The notes beneath the pieces are model-generated. The model was given only the letters and a program-made list of their open reading frames with translations. It was not told the DNA's origin and ran no database searches. A DNA stretch of 64,000 bases from an uncultured Neptuniibacter sp. Its GTDB lineage: Bacteria > Pseudomonadota > Gammaproteobacteria > Pseudomonadales > Balneatricaceae. Position numbers and translations under genes: made by a program. Below, in pieces: positions 63,857-64,000 of this stretch (positions are counted from its first letter, which is position 1; each line of letters opens with the position of its first letter). Location of the stretch: the NCBI RefSeq assembly GCF_947498015.1, contig NZ_CANMIR010000010.1, positions 61,609 to 125,608 of the forward strand. Direction: 5' to 3'.

Positions 63857-64000
63857 TCGCCGTCCTTGCTTAGGGAGGCCGCTTTTTAAGGCGGATTTGA
63901 GCTGAGTTAAGGGCTGAGTAAGTGGTTGAAAACGTTGAGTTTTTAGATTGCTTACGCGGCAGGATTCAAGGTCCGGTTGCTGAGTAAAAAATTTTACAAA
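63857..64000 (+). other. Probable rRNA operon leader, continuing past the window
   Basis: No open reading frame of note. The stretch contains a hairpin CCGC...GCGG (about 63880-63895) and AT-rich leader sequence up to the window end. By analogy, the 16S rRNA would begin a few hundred bases beyond 64000. Inferred from the promoter only; no 16S sequence is visible. Confidence 0.45.

Overview
The window is a chromosomal stretch of a marine gammaproteobacterium. Protein types and synteny (polA / DUF2782 / thrB, engB / cytochrome c4 / dsbA, ubiB / hisE / tatABC, glmU-glmS, Pst genes with very large PstC and PstA) point to the Oceanospirillaceae and relatives (Neptuniibacter, Amphritea, Neptunomonas or Marinobacterium type). 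That placement is inference from gene content, not from a database search. No insertion sequences, tRNAs or CRISPR arrays were seen. Most of the window is core genome with intergenic regulatory DNA.

Layout. 1-2.7 kb: end of glmU and complete glmS (amino-sugar synthesis), with the attTn7 region. 2.8-5.4 kb: D-serine catabolism (dsdC/dsdA), next to the remains of an AraC-type regulator. 5.4-12.4 kb: folE2, a membrane-anchored FMN glutamate-synthase-like protein, a small PA3496-like protein, hexR, an orphan Tat-exported TRAP binding protein, and a yjaG operon with two small membrane/secreted proteins. 12.5-21.1 kb: a Pil-Chp-like chemosensory operon behind a long structured leader. 21.1-27.6 kb: an oxidoreductase, cysZ, phoBR, ubiCA and a DUF1415 gene. 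27.6-36.0 kb: a DsbA-like/GGDEF fusion, then phoU-pstBAC and pstS with Pho boxes. 36.3-39.9 kb: a thioesterase, a GFA-family protein, an SpmA-SpmB fusion and a PhoX-family phosphatase behind a multi-unit Pho box. 39.9-49.1 kb: cydDC, a FisR-type sigma-54 activator, cydABX and sulfide:quinone oxidoreductase. 49.4-59.9 kb: uvrD, thrB, polA, an ErsA/Spot 42-like sRNA locus, engB, cytochrome c4, dsbA and a diguanylate cyclase. 60-63.7 kb: ubiB, hisE, tatABC. The last 330 bases hold a strong rRNA-type promoter and leader, so an rRNA operon probably starts just beyond the window.

How the genes fit together. The most striking unit is 39.9-49.4 kb. A sigma-54 activator carries the C-x10-C-x6-C cysteine spacing known from the sulfane-sulfur sensor FisR. 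It sits among genes for cytochrome bd (cydABX), its assembly/thiol exporter (cydDC) and a Tat-type sulfide:quinone oxidoreductase. Good -24/-12 sites precede both cydA and sqr, and related TGTCA-type sites lie upstream of cydA, sqr and the regulator. I infer a sulfide-responsive respiratory module in which SQR feeds electrons to a sulfide-resistant oxidase. A second unit is the phosphate regulon (phoBR, pst-phoU, phoX), tied together by four recognisable Pho boxes. A third theme is cyclic-di-GMP and surface sensing: two diguanylate cyclases, and a chemosensory operon whose leader partly resembles a GEMM-I riboswitch.
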